NCBI RefSeq assembly: GCF_015229955.1
Contig: NZ_JAAKYZ010000002.1
Coordinates: 124,001 to 188,000, forward strand
DNA length: 64,000 nucleotides
Source: Campylobacter concisus
Lineage (GTDB): Bacteria; Campylobacterota; Campylobacteria; Campylobacterales; Campylobacteraceae
Direction of reading: 5' to 3'
Made by a program: the position numbers and the translations under genes. The notes beneath the pieces are model-generated. The model searched no databases, had not been told where the DNA came from, and was given only the letters and a program-made list of their open reading frames with translations. Positions 48,220-57,684 of this stretch are shown here, one piece after another. The first letter of the stretch is position 1, and every line of letters starts with the position of its first letter.

Positions 48220-50022
48220 TTGGAAAAGATACGAAATATAGCCGTTATCGCACACGTCGACCACGGTAAAACAACAATGGTTGATGAGCTTTTGAAACAG
48301 TCAGGAACATTTAACGAGCATCAAAACCTTGGCGAGCGTGTAATGGATAGCAACGACATCGAAAGAGAACGTGGCATCACGATTCTTTCTAAAAATACCG
48401 CCATTCGCTACAAAGATACAAAGATCAACATCATTGACACCCCAGGCCACGCCGACTTTGGTGGTGAGGTAGAGCGTGTTCTTAAGATGGTTGATGGCGT
48501 TTTGCTACTTGTCGATGCGCAAGAAGGCGTTATGCCACAAACTAAATTCGTCGTCAAAAAAGCACTTTCACTAGGGCTTCGTCCAATCGTCGTCGTAAAT
48601 AAGATAGACAAACCTGCAGGCGATCCAGACCGCGTTATAAATGAAATTTTTGACCTTTTTGTCGCACTTGACGCAAATGATGAGCAGCTAGAATTTCCAG
48701 TCGTTTATGCAGCTGCTAAAAATGGCTATGCAAAGCTAAAACTAAGTGATGAAAATGTAAATATGCAGCCGCTTTTTGAGACTATTTTGGCTCACGTACC
48801 AGCTCCAAGCGGTAGTGATGAAAACCCACTTCAGCTTCAAGTATTTACTCTTGATTATGACAACTACGTCGGCAAGATCGGCATTGCAAGAATTTTTAAC
48901 GGCAAGATATCAAAAAACCAAAATGTCATGCTTGCAAAGGCTGATGGCACAAAGACAACTGGTAGAATTTCAAAGTTAATTGGCTTTATGGGTCTTGAAA
49001 GAACTGATATTAACGAAGCTGGTACTGGCGACATCGTAGCGATCGCTGGTTTTGATGCGCTTGACGTTGGCGATAGTGTCGTTGATCCAAACAACCCTCA
49101 TCCACTAGATCCTCTCCACATCGAAGAACCAACACTTAGCGTTGTATTTTCTGTAAATGACGGCCCATTGGCAGGTACTGAGGGCAAACATGTCACATCA
49201 AATAAGATCGATGAGCGCCTTGCAAACGAGATGAAGACAAATATTGCGATGAAATACGAAAACATCGGCGAGGGCAAATTTAAAGTAAGTGGCCGTGGCG
49301 AGCTTCAGATTACCATTTTGGCTGAAAATATGCGCCGCGAGGGCTATGAGTTTTTACTTGGCAGACCTGAGGTCATCGTAAAAGAGATAAACGGCGTAAA
49401 ATGCGAGCCATACGAGCTTTTGGTTATCGACGCGCCTGATGATACGACAGGCACAGTCATAGAAAAACTAGGCAAAAGAAAAGCTGAAATGGTCTCTATG
49501 AACCCAACAGGCGACGGTCAAACAAGGATCGAATTTGAGATCCCAGCGCGCGGACTTATTGGCTTTAGAAGCCAGTTTTTGACTGATACAAAAGGCGAGG
49601 GCGTTATGAACCACAGCTTTTTGGAGTTTAGACCACTAAGCGGCACCGTCGAGCACAGAACAAACGGCGCGCTAGTTTCTATGGAAAACGGCGTAACGCT
49701 TGCTTATTCGCTATTTAACTTGCAAGATCGTGGCGTGCTATTTCTTGATCCGCAGGCAAAAGTCTATGTGGGCATGATCATCGGCGAGCACAGCCGTCCA
49801 AACGACCTTGACGTAAATCCTATCAAGGGCAAAAACCTAACAAACGTGCGTGCAAGCGGTAGCGACGATGCGATCAAACTTGTGCCACCTAGAAAGCTAA
49901 GCCTTGAGCGTGCGTTAGAGTGGATAGAAGATGACGAGCTAGTCGAGGTTACGCCTATAAATATCCGCGTTCGCAAGCGCTATTTAGACCCAACAGAGCG
50001 CAAAAGAAAAGCAAAACTTTAA
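48220..50022 (+). CDS. typA: Ribosome-associated GTPase TypA/BipA
   Basis: A 600-residue translational GTPase of the EF-G family involved in ribosome assembly and stress growth. The G domain has [15 protein letters not shown], the [16 protein letters not shown] region (as [10 protein letters not shown]) and NKIDKP. The C-terminal [17 protein letters not shown] segment is TypA-specific (as [11 protein letters not shown]). Translation starts at TTG 48220 with CGGAG upstream. It reads divergently from fliK. Confidence 0.97.
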   Translation: MEKIRNIAVIAHVDHGKTTMVDELLKQSGTFNEHQNLGERVMDSNDIERERGITILSKNTAIRYKDTKINIIDTPGHADFGGEVERVLKMVDGVLLLVDAQEGVMPQTKFVVKKALSLGLRPIVVVNKIDKPAGDPDRVINEIFDLFVALDANDEQLEFPVVYAAAKNGYAKLKLSDENVNMQPLFETILAHVPAPSGSDENPLQLQVFTLDYDNYVGKIGIARIFNGKISKNQNVMLAKADGTKTTGRISKLIGFMGLERTDINEAGTGDIVAIAGFDALDVGDSVVDPNNPHPLDPLHIEEPTLSVVFSVNDGPLAGTEGKHVTSNKIDERLANEMKTNIAMKYENIGEGKFKVSGRGELQITILAENMRREGYEFLLGRPEVIVKEINGVKCEPYELLVIDAPDDTTGTVIEKLGKRKAEMVSMNPTGDGQTRIEFEIPARGLIGFRSQFLTDTKGEGVMNHSFLEFRPLSGTVEHRTNGALVSMENGVTLAYSLFNLQDRGVLFLDPQAKVYVGMIIGEHSRPNDLDVNPIKGKNLTNVRASGSDDAIKLVPPRKLSLERALEWIEDDELVEVTPINIRVRKRYLDPTERKRKAKL

Positions 50023-50038
50023 TCAAATTTTATCATTT

Positions 50039-50060
50039 TAGCCCCTTTGTAAAGGGGCTA
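50039..50060 (+). terminator. Hairpin after typA
   Basis: TAGCCCCTTT and AAAGGGGCTA pair perfectly around a two-base turn (GT), 16 bases past the typA stop. No good U-run follows on the plus strand, though TAAAATGATAAAA on the minus strand would favour the other direction. Confidence 0.6.
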
Positions 50061-50301
50061 ATAATTAAACCCTAAAAACAGCAAAAAATTTATATAAATT
50101 TCTCATACTTTTTTGCATTATTTATTTAAGTTGGCTTTGTTCAAGACGAAATAGAGCCACTCTCTCTCATCTAAAATTTATCAACCTTAAAACCATTTTT
50201 ACTTTAAAATACCATACTTACTTTTCTATTTTTGCTTTTAATGTAATCAATACAAAAATGCTTAGTTTATGCTAGAATCGGCGAAAATTTAAAGGAAACC
50301 G

Positions 50302-50931
50302 ATGAAAAAACTAAAATTTATCTTTGCTCTCGCCGCCGCGTTTATTTTTAGCGGCTGCTACGATACGACGCTGCTTACGCGCGTACCGATCTCCGCGCTT
50401 GTTTCGGACAAAGGCTCGGACGTGAAATCCACGATCGTGCTAACGGGTATAACGCCGCAGACGCACGAGACGAAAACGGTAACGGACAACGTGCGGGTTT
50501 TCGTCCCGGACGCTAAATTTAAGGACTTTCCGACCGGAGAAACCGCCTATGAGATGAGCGTTAGCGTCGGCAAGGGCGAAAAAGGCGGCAAAAACTCGGA
50601 TAAGCGCGCCGTGCGGATATATCTAAGCCAAGACGGCGACGTCTACGGCAAGCTTAGCAAAAACATACTCGAGCAGTACGCGGGCGCGGCTAAACAGAAA
50701 ATGGAGCCGACGCTAAAAGCGGCGATCAAATTTGAAAATGACACGAACGTCGTTTATGAGCTGGTCGTGGGCAACGAGTTTAAGGCGAGCGACGAGGCGC
50801 AAACGGGCGGCGTTTATACCTTGGCGCCTGGGCAGGTTACGGGCGCGATCTGGGCGGATAGCGCGGCGGTAAATACGGCGATCGCGGGCAAAGCGGTCAA
50901 AATCGGTACTCTAAAAAAGACGGCGAAATGA
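50302..50931 (+). CDS. Putative lipoprotein in a G+C-rich block
   Basis: A 209-residue lipoprotein: signal peptide and lipobox MKKLKFIFALAAAFIFSGC with Cys19 as the lipidated residue. The rest has no motif I recognise; it reads as a beta-rich domain with a Lys/Gly-rich patch (GKGEKGGKNSDKR). Codon use is very different from the neighbours, with many GCG, GGC, CGC and CCG codons, as in the next two genes. It overlaps proC by four bases (ATGA). Its function is unknown; a recent import from a G+C-richer Campylobacter is likely. Confidence 0.78.
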   Translation: MKKLKFIFALAAAFIFSGCYDTTLLTRVPISALVSDKGSDVKSTIVLTGITPQTHETKTVTDNVRVFVPDAKFKDFPTGETAYEMSVSVGKGEKGGKNSDKRAVRIYLSQDGDVYGKLSKNILEQYAGAAKQKMEPTLKAAIKFENDTNVVYELVVGNEFKASDEAQTGGVYTLAPGQVTGAIWADSAAVNTAIAGKAVKIGTLKKTAK

Positions 50932-51830
50932 AAAACGTAAAAATAGGCTTTATCGGCGGCGGAAATATGGGCGGCGCGATGATAGAGGCGCTTTGGCGCG
51001 CGCAACCCGACGGGGCAAGCTCGGCCGAGGGCGAGCGAAAATCCAGCGGCGGCAGCGAGACGCAAAGGGCGGGAAATTTAGCGCAAACGGATAAAAACGC
51101 GAGTCAGCGCGAATGCGAAAAAAAGACGAAATTTGAAATCATAGCCTGCGCCAGAAGTAAAAACGAAGCCTTGCGGCAAAGATTCGGCGTAAAAATAGCC
51201 GCGAACGAAACGGATCTAGCGCGCGAAGCGGACGCGGTCGTGCTGGCTACTAAGCCCGCTAGCTACGAGGCTATCTTGCGCCTGATCGCGCCCGAGCTTG
51301 CGGGCAAAATTTTGCTTCTTTTAGCACCGGGTTTTGACATAAAACGCGCTAGGCAAATCGTAGGCGAGGGCGTTTATATCGCTCGCGCGATGCCAAATAT
51401 CGCCGCTTGCATCGGCGCGTCGGCCACGGCTCTTTGCTTTGACGCGGGATTTAGCGAGGCTAAGAAAGAGACCGTGCGCGAGATAATCGCTAAAATCGGT
51501 AAAATTTACGAGATAGACGAGGCCGGGTTTGCCGCATTTACGGGCATCGCGGGAAGCCTACCCGCGTATGCGTGCGCCTTTATCGAGGCTGCGGCCGATG
51601 CGGGCGTGCGGGGCGGACTGCCTAGGCAGCTTTGCTACGACGCCGTCTGCGCAGCCGTAGAAGGGACGGCGCGCCTGATCCAAAGCGGCAAGCACCCTGC
51701 CGCGCTAAAAGACGAGGTCTGTTCGCCGGCGGGAACCACGATCGAGGGACTTGCCGCGCTTGAAAACGGCGGATTTCGCGGAGCTTTGATGCAGGCTATC
51801 GCCGCTTGCATAGCCAAAGCGCATGGTTAG
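50928..51830 (+). CDS. proC: Pyrroline-5-carboxylate reductase with an extra segment
   Basis: Makes proline from pyrroline-5-carboxylate with NAD(P)H. The Rossmann motif GFIGGGNMGGAMIEAL is at residues 7-22, the middle motif is VVLATKP near 105, and the family signature region TGIAGSLPAYACAFIEAAADAGVRGGL (in parts GSLPAYACAFIEA, ADAGVRGGLPR) and SPAGTTIEGL are present. Residues 25-67 are an Ala/Ser/Glu/Gly-rich hydrophilic insert between the first helix and second strand, not part of normal ProC. Codon use is G+C-rich like its neighbours. It overlaps the lipoprotein gene and precedes the Sel1 gene by 19 bases. Confidence 0.9.
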   Translation: MKNVKIGFIGGGNMGGAMIEALWRAQPDGASSAEGERKSSGGSETQRAGNLAQTDKNASQRECEKKTKFEIIACARSKNEALRQRFGVKIAANETDLAREADAVVLATKPASYEAILRLIAPELAGKILLLLAPGFDIKRARQIVGEGVYIARAMPNIAACIGASATALCFDAGFSEAKKETVREIIAKIGKIYEIDEAGFAAFTGIAGSLPAYACAFIEAAADAGVRGGLPRQLCYDAVCAAVEGTARLIQSGKHPAALKDEVCSPAGTTIEGLAALENGGFRGALMQAIAACIAKAHG

Positions 51831-51849
51831 GTAAATTTAAAGGATAAAA

Positions 51850-52539
51850 ATGAGAATCTTATTATTTGCGCTCTTTGTAGCGTTAAATTTATTCGCTAGC
51901 GAGCCCGGCCTTTCGCCATTGCTAGCCGCAGATACGCTAGAAAAGGTCAAAAAATGCAAAAATCCCGACCTAAACTCTACCAAAGAGTGCGTGCAAGCGG
52001 GCATGGTAGCGGCTAACTCTAAGCAAGACTACGGTGCGGCGGAGGGTCTATTTAGCCTAGCCTGCGCCAAAGGAGACGGCGAGGGCTGCTTTTATCTGGG
52101 CGAACTTTATAAAAACAACCTGGTAAAAGCCGCGGATAAGAGCGAGCGCGAGACCAAGATTAGCGCGTATTACAAGGCTGGCTGCGTCCTTTACGAGTAT
52201 TTACCCGGTTGCTTGGCGCTAGCAAATTTCATGCAAGAAGAGCTGGGCGACGAGGCGCAGTCGTTTGCGATAAACAATACCCTATGCAACAAAAAATACG
52301 CTCCCGGATGCTACAACGTGGGCTGGATGATAGAACGAACGGGAGGCGATATAGGCGAGATGGTGGAGTATTACGAGCGCTCGTGTAAGCTAGGCTACGC
52401 AGGCGGTTGCGAGAGGGCGGCGTGGTTGTATGAGGGAAATTTCAACGAAAACAGATACGAGCAAGTAAAAAAAGACGCGAAAAAGGCAAAGCAAATGCGA
52501 AAAAAGGCGTGCGAGCTAGGCGATAAGCAAAGCTGCTAA
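51850..52539 (+). CDS. Sel1-like repeat secreted protein in the G+C-rich block
   Basis: A 229-residue exported protein with a signal peptide (MRILLFALFVALNLFAS) and degenerate Sel1/TPR repeats: LFSLACAKGDGEGCFYLGELY, KAGCVLYEYLPGCLALANF, YERSCKLGYAGGCERAAWLYEG and KKACELGDKQSC, given here as separate repeat segments. Paired cysteines in each repeat suggest periplasmic disulfides. It ends with the last repeat's cysteine. It belongs by base composition to the foreign block and is not closely similar to the Sel1 protein at 17961-18785. Function unknown. Confidence 0.8.
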   Translation: MRILLFALFVALNLFASEPGLSPLLAADTLEKVKKCKNPDLNSTKECVQAGMVAANSKQDYGAAEGLFSLACAKGDGEGCFYLGELYKNNLVKAADKSERETKISAYYKAGCVLYEYLPGCLALANFMQEELGDEAQSFAINNTLCNKKYAPGCYNVGWMIERTGGDIGEMVEYYERSCKLGYAGGCERAAWLYEGNFNENRYEQVKKDAKKAKQMRKKACELGDKQSC

Positions 52540-52966
52540 ATTGACAATAAGGCATTTTGATAAAAATTTTTAAAACGATAAAACTCTAGAAAGTCTTAAC
52601 ATAGCTAGCAATTTAGAGTAGTAACTTTTAGCATATTTATAAATGCTGTAAGAAGTTTACTAATTTATATTTTTAAGTTTATAAAAGCTTTGCCATACTT
52701 TTTTATAGTAGTTAGCGAAGTAAAGTTGAATTTTTACTTCACTAGATCCATAATTAAAATTTTTACAGAGCTTGTAAGCTAGAAAAATTTTACTTATACC
52801 TTCAGCAATTAAGCCATCCAATAAAACTTATTGATAAATTTTCTGCTAAATCTTATTTTTAATAAAAATGAATATTAACTTTCTTAAATAAAGCTAAATA
52901 TAACAATGTAATTTTAAGTCATTAGGTTATAAAATTTTTTTAAATTTTATTTTTAAGGATTGCAAC
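52540..52966. other. 427-base AT-rich gap at the right edge of the G+C-rich block
   Basis: No reading frame of note. Base composition changes abruptly just after the stop codon at 52539. A stem-loop, GAAGTAAA (52717-52724) with TTTACTTC (52733-52740), is the only structure I see. The end of the gap carries AAGGA before the cytochrome ATG and probably its promoter. Confidence 0.6.
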
Positions 52967-53536
52967 ATGAAAATGCTATTTTTAGCCCCTGTCTTAGCAT
53001 GTAGTCTTGCTTTTAGTGCCGATGTCATCGCAAAAGATGCCAATATAACGCTAGATGGCAAGATGATCGGAAAGATCGAGGTTTTAACACCAGTTGAAGT
53101 CGTCGAAAAAGGCGATAAAACGAGCAAGATCAAGGTTAATGGCGTAGTTTCGGCAAACTATTTGGCCCAACTTCAAAGAAGTATAGAAGATCCTGAAGTT
53201 TTTGTAGCTTTTAATGACGAGAGCGAGGCAAATTTCAAAAAAGTAAAAGAGCTTGAAGATGACTACGGCGAGGTTTGGTACCAAGCAGAGGGCGTTTATG
53301 AAGTGCCAAATGACGCACTTGGTGGCGACACAAAAAAGCTTTACGTAAAAGCACAACAAATTTACGAAGAGACTTGTTCCGCATGTCATAGACTTCATGA
53401 GCCAAATAGCTTTACAGCGGCTCAGTGGCCAGCAAATTTAGCTGGAATGGTCGATGCAAAATTTGTAGCACTAGACGAAACCGACCTAAATTTAGTGCTC
53501 AAATACTTACAACACAATGCGAAAAAAGTAAAATAA
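52967..53536 (+). CDS. Monohaem cytochrome c, partner of the oxide reductase
   Basis: A 189-residue periplasmic cytochrome with a signal peptide (about 1-17). The first 120 residues form a domain without motifs. The haem site CSACH is Cys137, Cys140, His141, near the C-terminus in a short cytochrome-like segment. It directly precedes the molybdenum reductase (20 bases), as the Cj0265c/Cj0264c pair does in C. jejuni. It should pass electrons to that enzyme. It is not the pentahaem TorC type of E. coli. ATG 52967 has AAGGA upstream. Confidence 0.88.
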   Translation: MKMLFLAPVLACSLAFSADVIAKDANITLDGKMIGKIEVLTPVEVVEKGDKTSKIKVNGVVSANYLAQLQRSIEDPEVFVAFNDESEANFKKVKELEDDYGEVWYQAEGVYEVPNDALGGDTKKLYVKAQQIYEETCSACHRLHEPNSFTAAQWPANLAGMVDAKFVALDETDLNLVLKYLQHNAKKVK

Positions 53537-53556
53537 ATTTTCATAAGGGAGAAAAT

Positions 53557-55998
53557 ATGAAAAGACGAGATTTTATAAAATTTTCTGCACTTGCAGCCAC
53601 TGCGGCGCAGGCAAACAAGATAGAGGGCGTGACAAAAACCATTTTTGACCAAAACAAAACTTTTGGAGCAAATAGATTTGGTCTATTTTGGGCAAATACC
53701 AACTCAAACCAAATCGTCTCTGTCGATCCATTTGAGGGCGATAAATTTCCAAATACAATGAATAATAGTTTGCCAGACCTCATCCAAAATGAAAGTCGCG
53801 TACTCTATCCGTACGTAAGAAAAAGCTACTTAAAGGCAAAAGGCGCGGCAAAAAGTGAGCTTCGTGGCAAAGAAGAATTTGTGCGTGTTAGCTGGGACAC
53901 AGCACTTGACCTAGCAGCAAAAGCCCTAAAAGAAAATTTTGACAAATATGGCCCCGAGAGTATCTACGGCGAATGCTATTGGTGGGGCGGCAGCGGTAAG
54001 ATCAGCTGGGGCAGAACTGTTGGTCACAGGATGCTAAAAGTGCTTGGCGGATACGTCGAAGAGAGCGGTGACTATTCAACTGGAGCTGGCCTTGTCATCA
54101 TGCCTCATGTCCTTGGAAATAGTGCGGTTTATGACGCTCCTACAAAATGGGAAGCCATGGTTAAAAATGCTAAGAACATCGTATTTTGGGGTACTGATCC
54201 GCTCGTAACTGGTCAAATTTCATGGCAGCCACCAACACACGATGGCTATCTTGGCATCAAAAAGATAAAAGAGGCAGGCATAAAAACTTATAGTGTTTGC
54301 GTCTTTAAAAATGATACCACAAGATACCTTGACTCTGAAACTATCATCGTTCGTCCAAACACTGACGTAGCAATGATGCTTGGCATGTGCCACTATCTTT
54401 ATGAAAACAAGCTTTATGACGAGGAATTTATCAAAAAATACACAGTTGGTTTTAATAAATTTAAAGACTATCTGCTTGGTACAACCGACAAAGTGGTAAA
54501 AGACGTAAACTGGGCTAGTAAAATTTGTGGTGTAAAAGCTGAAGAGATTGCAAAATTTGCTACCGTACTTGCAAAAGAGCCAAGCACTATCATTGCTGGC
54601 AGATCTCTTCAAAGACAAGATCACGGCGAGATGGGCTTTTGGGGTATCGTAACTCTTAGTGCGATGCTTGGCCATATCGGTAAAGAGGGTCTTGGATTTG
54701 AGTTTAACCTCTACTACGGAAACGGTAGCACCGACAAGATAGCACCTGCTCTAAAAGGTATCAGTACTAGGATAAGCGAGAAATATGAAAACGTAGATGG
54801 TGCTCCGTGGAAAAAATTTAAAAATGTAACCATCCCATCTTCAAGATCAATAGAAGCCTTGCAAAATCCTGGCAAAGAGATAGACTATGATGGCTCTAAG
54901 ATCAAACTTCCACATATGAGAGTGGCTTACATGGCGTCTGGATCGATGTTTACAAGGCATCAGGACGTAAATAACGCCGTAAAAGCATGGCGTAAATTTG
55001 ACACTGTAATAACTGCTGAGCCATTTTGGACAAGCACAGCTAAACTAAGCGACATCGTCTTACCAGTGGCACTAGAAGTCGAGAGAAATGACATCAACCA
55101 AAGTGTCCCATCAAGCGAATACATCGTGGCTTATAAGCCAGTAGTTGAGCCAATGGGAGAAAGTAGAAGCGACTACTGGATATGCTCACAAATTTGCAAA
55201 CGCTGGGGCAGAGAAGAGGTCTTTACTGAGGGTAAAGATGAGCTTGGCTGGGCAAAAGAATTTTACGCAGATGCGGTGGAACAAGCCAAAGCACTAGATC
55301 TTAAAATGCCAAGCTTTGATGAGTTTTGGAAAGAGGGCTATGTCAAATTTGACAAAGACAATGAAGAGACAAAATACTACACAAGACTTAGTGCATTTAG
55401 AGAAAATCCGCACAAAAATCGCCTTGGTACGCCATCAGGCAAGATAGAGATATACTCTCCAACTATTGCTAAATTTGGCTACAAAGACTTTGCTCCACAC
55501 TTTGCTTGGATCGAGCCGTTTGAGTGGCTTGGTAGTGAAAAAGCTAAGAAATATCCATTTAGCATCACAACCCCACACTCAAGATATCGCCTCCACTCTC
55601 AGCTAAATAACTCAATAATCAGAAACTACGCTGAAGTTTGTGCTAGAGAGCCGATGCTAATAAATACAAACGACGCTAAGAAAAAAGGCATCGCAACTGG
55701 TGATGTAGTGAGAGTCTTTAACGACAGGGGCGAAATTTTAGTAGGAGCGCTTGTCACTGACATCATCCCAGAGCGTGTCATCGCTATTTGCGAGGGTGCA
55801 TGGTACGATCCTGAAGTGCCTGGCGAAAGAAGCCTTTGTAAGCATGGCTGCATCAATGTCCTAACACGCGACAAAGGCACATCTAGCATCGCTCAAAGCA
55901 ACTGCGGACATACGATACTAGCTGATCTTGAAAAATATAAAGGCGAGATCAAACCAATAACTGCGTTTTCTAAACCAAAAATTTTACAATCTTTGTAG
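53557..55998 (+). CDS. bisA: Periplasmic molybdenum S-/N-oxide reductase (BisA/TorA type)
   Basis: An 813-residue member of the DMSO reductase family (TorA/BisC/DorA branch) that reduces TMAO, DMSO or methionine sulfoxide. A twin-arginine signal, KRRDFIKFSALAATAAQA, starts the protein. The predicted molybdenum ligand is Ser174 in EESGDYSTGAG. No N-terminal iron-sulfur cysteine motif is present, which fits this branch. The start ATG 53557 has AAGGGAG upstream; the frame open since 53425 overlaps the cytochrome and is not used. C. concisus BisA is reported to act in respiration and methionine sulfoxide repair, from memory; which role applies here is inferred from that. Confidence 0.92.
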   Translation: MKRRDFIKFSALAATAAQANKIEGVTKTIFDQNKTFGANRFGLFWANTNSNQIVSVDPFEGDKFPNTMNNSLPDLIQNESRVLYPYVRKSYLKAKGAAKSELRGKEEFVRVSWDTALDLAAKALKENFDKYGPESIYGECYWWGGSGKISWGRTVGHRMLKVLGGYVEESGDYSTGAGLVIMPHVLGNSAVYDAPTKWEAMVKNAKNIVFWGTDPLVTGQISWQPPTHDGYLGIKKIKEAGIKTYSVCVFKNDTTRYLDSETIIVRPNTDVAMMLGMCHYLYENKLYDEEFIKKYTVGFNKFKDYLLGTTDKVVKDVNWASKICGVKAEEIAKFATVLAKEPSTIIAGRSLQRQDHGEMGFWGIVTLSAMLGHIGKEGLGFEFNLYYGNGSTDKIAPALKGISTRISEKYENVDGAPWKKFKNVTIPSSRSIEALQNPGKEIDYDGSKIKLPHMRVAYMASGSMFTRHQDVNNAVKAWRKFDTVITAEPFWTSTAKLSDIVLPVALEVERNDINQSVPSSEYIVAYKPVVEPMGESRSDYWICSQICKRWGREEVFTEGKDELGWAKEFYADAVEQAKALDLKMPSFDEFWKEGYVKFDKDNEETKYYTRLSAFRENPHKNRLGTPSGKIEIYSPTIAKFGYKDFAPHFAWIEPFEWLGSEKAKKYPFSITTPHSRYRLHSQLNNSIIRNYAEVCAREPMLINTNDAKKKGIATGDVVRVFNDRGEILVGALVTDIIPERVIAICEGAWYDPEVPGERSLCKHGCINVLTRDKGTSSIAQSNCGHTILADLEKYKGEIKPITAFSKPKILQSL

Positions 55999-56010
55999 AA
56001 TTTAAATAAA

Positions 56011-56045
56011 TTTAGCCCTCGCTTGGGGGCTAAATTATTTTTAGG
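56011..56045. terminator. Shared terminator between bisA and yolD-like gene
   Basis: TTTAGCCC (56011-56018) pairs with GGGCTAAA (56027-56034), followed by TTATTTTTA on the plus strand. The stem overlaps the stop codon of the convergent yolD-like gene, so it can serve both strands. Confidence 0.75.
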
Positions 56046-56338
56046 TCATTTATATCTTCAAATTTGATCCTAGTTTTTACAACCATAAGAGTTTTATTTT
56101 TGAAATTTACGTCAGAGATTAGTCCGCTAGCACTTGTATAGGTGTAGCCGTCATGATAGCTCACATATACTTCGTCAGCCGGCCTTAGCTCGCTTATCTT
56201 TTTTAAAATTTCATCGACTTTGCTTTCATCAAGCTCTAGTTTTTCGCATTTTTCTCGCTCTTTTTGTCGCAGGGCTCGCTCTAAGGTTGAGAGAGGATTA
56301 AACGAGCTAAAAATTTTTGCTCTATCTTTACTCGCCAC
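56030..56338 (-). CDS. YolD-like protein
   Basis: A 102-residue protein of YolD type: an N-terminal motif ASKDRAKIFSSFNPLSTLERAL-like region (as RAKIFSSFNPLST), a charged helix and a C-terminal beta-rich domain (VYVSYHDGYTYTSASGLISDVNF in parts SYHDGYTY, GLISDVNF). YolD proteins are known as small partners of Y-family polymerases (UvrX/UmuC-like) in Firmicutes. Here it starts at GTG 56338, overlapping the polymerase by 11 bases, with GGAGG eight bases upstream. The pairing supports the identification. Confidence 0.8.
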   Translation of the reverse strand: MASKDRAKIFSSFNPLSTLERALRQKEREKCEKLELDESKVDEILKKISELRPADEVYVSYHDGYTYTSASGLISDVNFKNKTLMVVKTRIKFEDINDLKII

Positions 56339-57590
56339 TTTTGTGCCCTCCGATCTTTTTATTTCTATCTTGCCCAGTGGCTTCTGGTAGTAAATCGATC
56401 GCTCTTAACACCGAGTTCTTACCAAATTTTTCTTTTATGAGATTTAGGGACTTTAAAACTGCCTTTTCTTTAGTATCATCCTCAAAAAGACTAGAGTGAG
56501 CTAGACTCTCTTTTACTACGTCGTTTGCACTGATACTAATTTGCCTAATCAGCCCAATATTTTTTATCTTGTTTAAAAGCAGCTCCTCAGCCACGCTCAT
56601 TAGCGTGCTTGAGACATTTGTTGGTGTTTTAAACCGAACGCTTGCACGTTGTAATGGCTCAAGCTTGTCAGCAAATTTTATATTTATCGTTATTCCACTT
56701 GCCATTACTTCTTTGTTGATCATCCTAAGCGCTAGCCTATCAGCCATCTCTTTTAGTATGACTACCGCCTCACAACGCTCGTAGTCTCTTGGTAAAATTT
56801 CAGAGCTAAAGTAGGATTTTGTGCTTGGTTTATATGCTTTTATATCAGCTATTGTCGTTGGTTCTATGCCATTTGCGTGATCTATCGTTATATAGGCATC
56901 GACTCCAAAAAATTTCTCAAGCAAGCTTCGCGGAGCATTTGCTATATCTTTCATACAAAAAATTCCATGTTTTTCCAGCTTTAGCCTAGTTTGCTTACCG
57001 ATACGCCAAAAGTTATCTAGCGGTTGATGCGTCCAAAGACGCTCTTTATAAAGTTGCTCGTCTAAAAATGCAATCCCATCATCACTGTGCTTAGCCAAGA
57101 TATCAAGGGCGATTTTTGCAAGGTATAAATTTGTACCCATGCCACAAGTGGCCGTCACGCCAGTAGTTTTTAAAATTTCATCCATTATCTTTTTGGCTAT
57201 GGATTTTGCATCGGTATTATAAAATTTAACATAAGAAGTAAGATCAATAAAGGCCTCATCGATAGAATAGACATAGATATCATCTTTTGAGACATACTTT
57301 AGGTATATCTCATAAATCTTAGCCGCATAGTCGATGTAAAACTGCATTCTAGGTGGTGCGATGATAAATTTTATAGCCTTTGGTATTTCAAAAAGCCTGC
57401 ATCTATTTTTCACACCTTTGGCTCTAAGAGCTGGGCTAACGGCTAGACAAACACTTCCGTTGCCACGGCTATCGTCAGCTACGACTAGATCGGCTTTAAA
57501 CGGATCAAGTCCTCGCTCTACGCACTCAACTGAGGCATAAAAGGACTTTAGATCAATGACGGCATAAAATTTTTGTGCTTCGTTTTTCAT
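56328..57590 (-). CDS. Y-family translesion DNA polymerase (UmuC/UvrX-like)
   Basis: A 420-residue lesion-bypass polymerase. Catalytic acids are Asp13 in AVIDLKSFYASVE, and Asp111/Glu112 in VYSIDEAFIDLT. The fingers motif is RAKGVKNRCRLFEIP and a helix-hairpin-helix thumb lies near residues 195-235. The little-finger domain follows to about 370, and the C-terminus (about 380-420) is basic, without an obvious clamp-binding motif. Length and the YolD partner fit the UvrX/YqjW group better than DinB. No LexA-type operator is seen, and LexA is normally missing in campylobacters. Confidence 0.88.
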   Translation of the reverse strand: MKNEAQKFYAVIDLKSFYASVECVERGLDPFKADLVVADDSRGNGSVCLAVSPALRAKGVKNRCRLFEIPKAIKFIIAPPRMQFYIDYAAKIYEIYLKYVSKDDIYVYSIDEAFIDLTSYVKFYNTDAKSIAKKIMDEILKTTGVTATCGMGTNLYLAKIALDILAKHSDDGIAFLDEQLYKERLWTHQPLDNFWRIGKQTRLKLEKHGIFCMKDIANAPRSLLEKFFGVDAYITIDHANGIEPTTIADIKAYKPSTKSYFSSEILPRDYERCEAVVILKEMADRLALRMINKEVMASGITINIKFADKLEPLQRASVRFKTPTNVSSTLMSVAEELLLNKIKNIGLIRQISISANDVVKESLAHSSLFEDDTKEKAVLKSLNLIKEKFGKNSVLRAIDLLPEATGQDRNKKIGGHKSGE

Positions 57591-57684
57591 GGAGTGATTA
57601 TAGATGAAAATTAGTAAAAGTTCGTTTTTGAAAGATTGATCTTAAGGCTAAAATTTCTAATAAAATTTTTTAGAAACAAAATAA

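Noticed and set aside
53425-53556. N-terminal extension of the molybdenum reductase
   Set aside because: It overlaps the cytochrome gene in another frame; the twin-arginine signal starts at 53557 with a good ribosome site.
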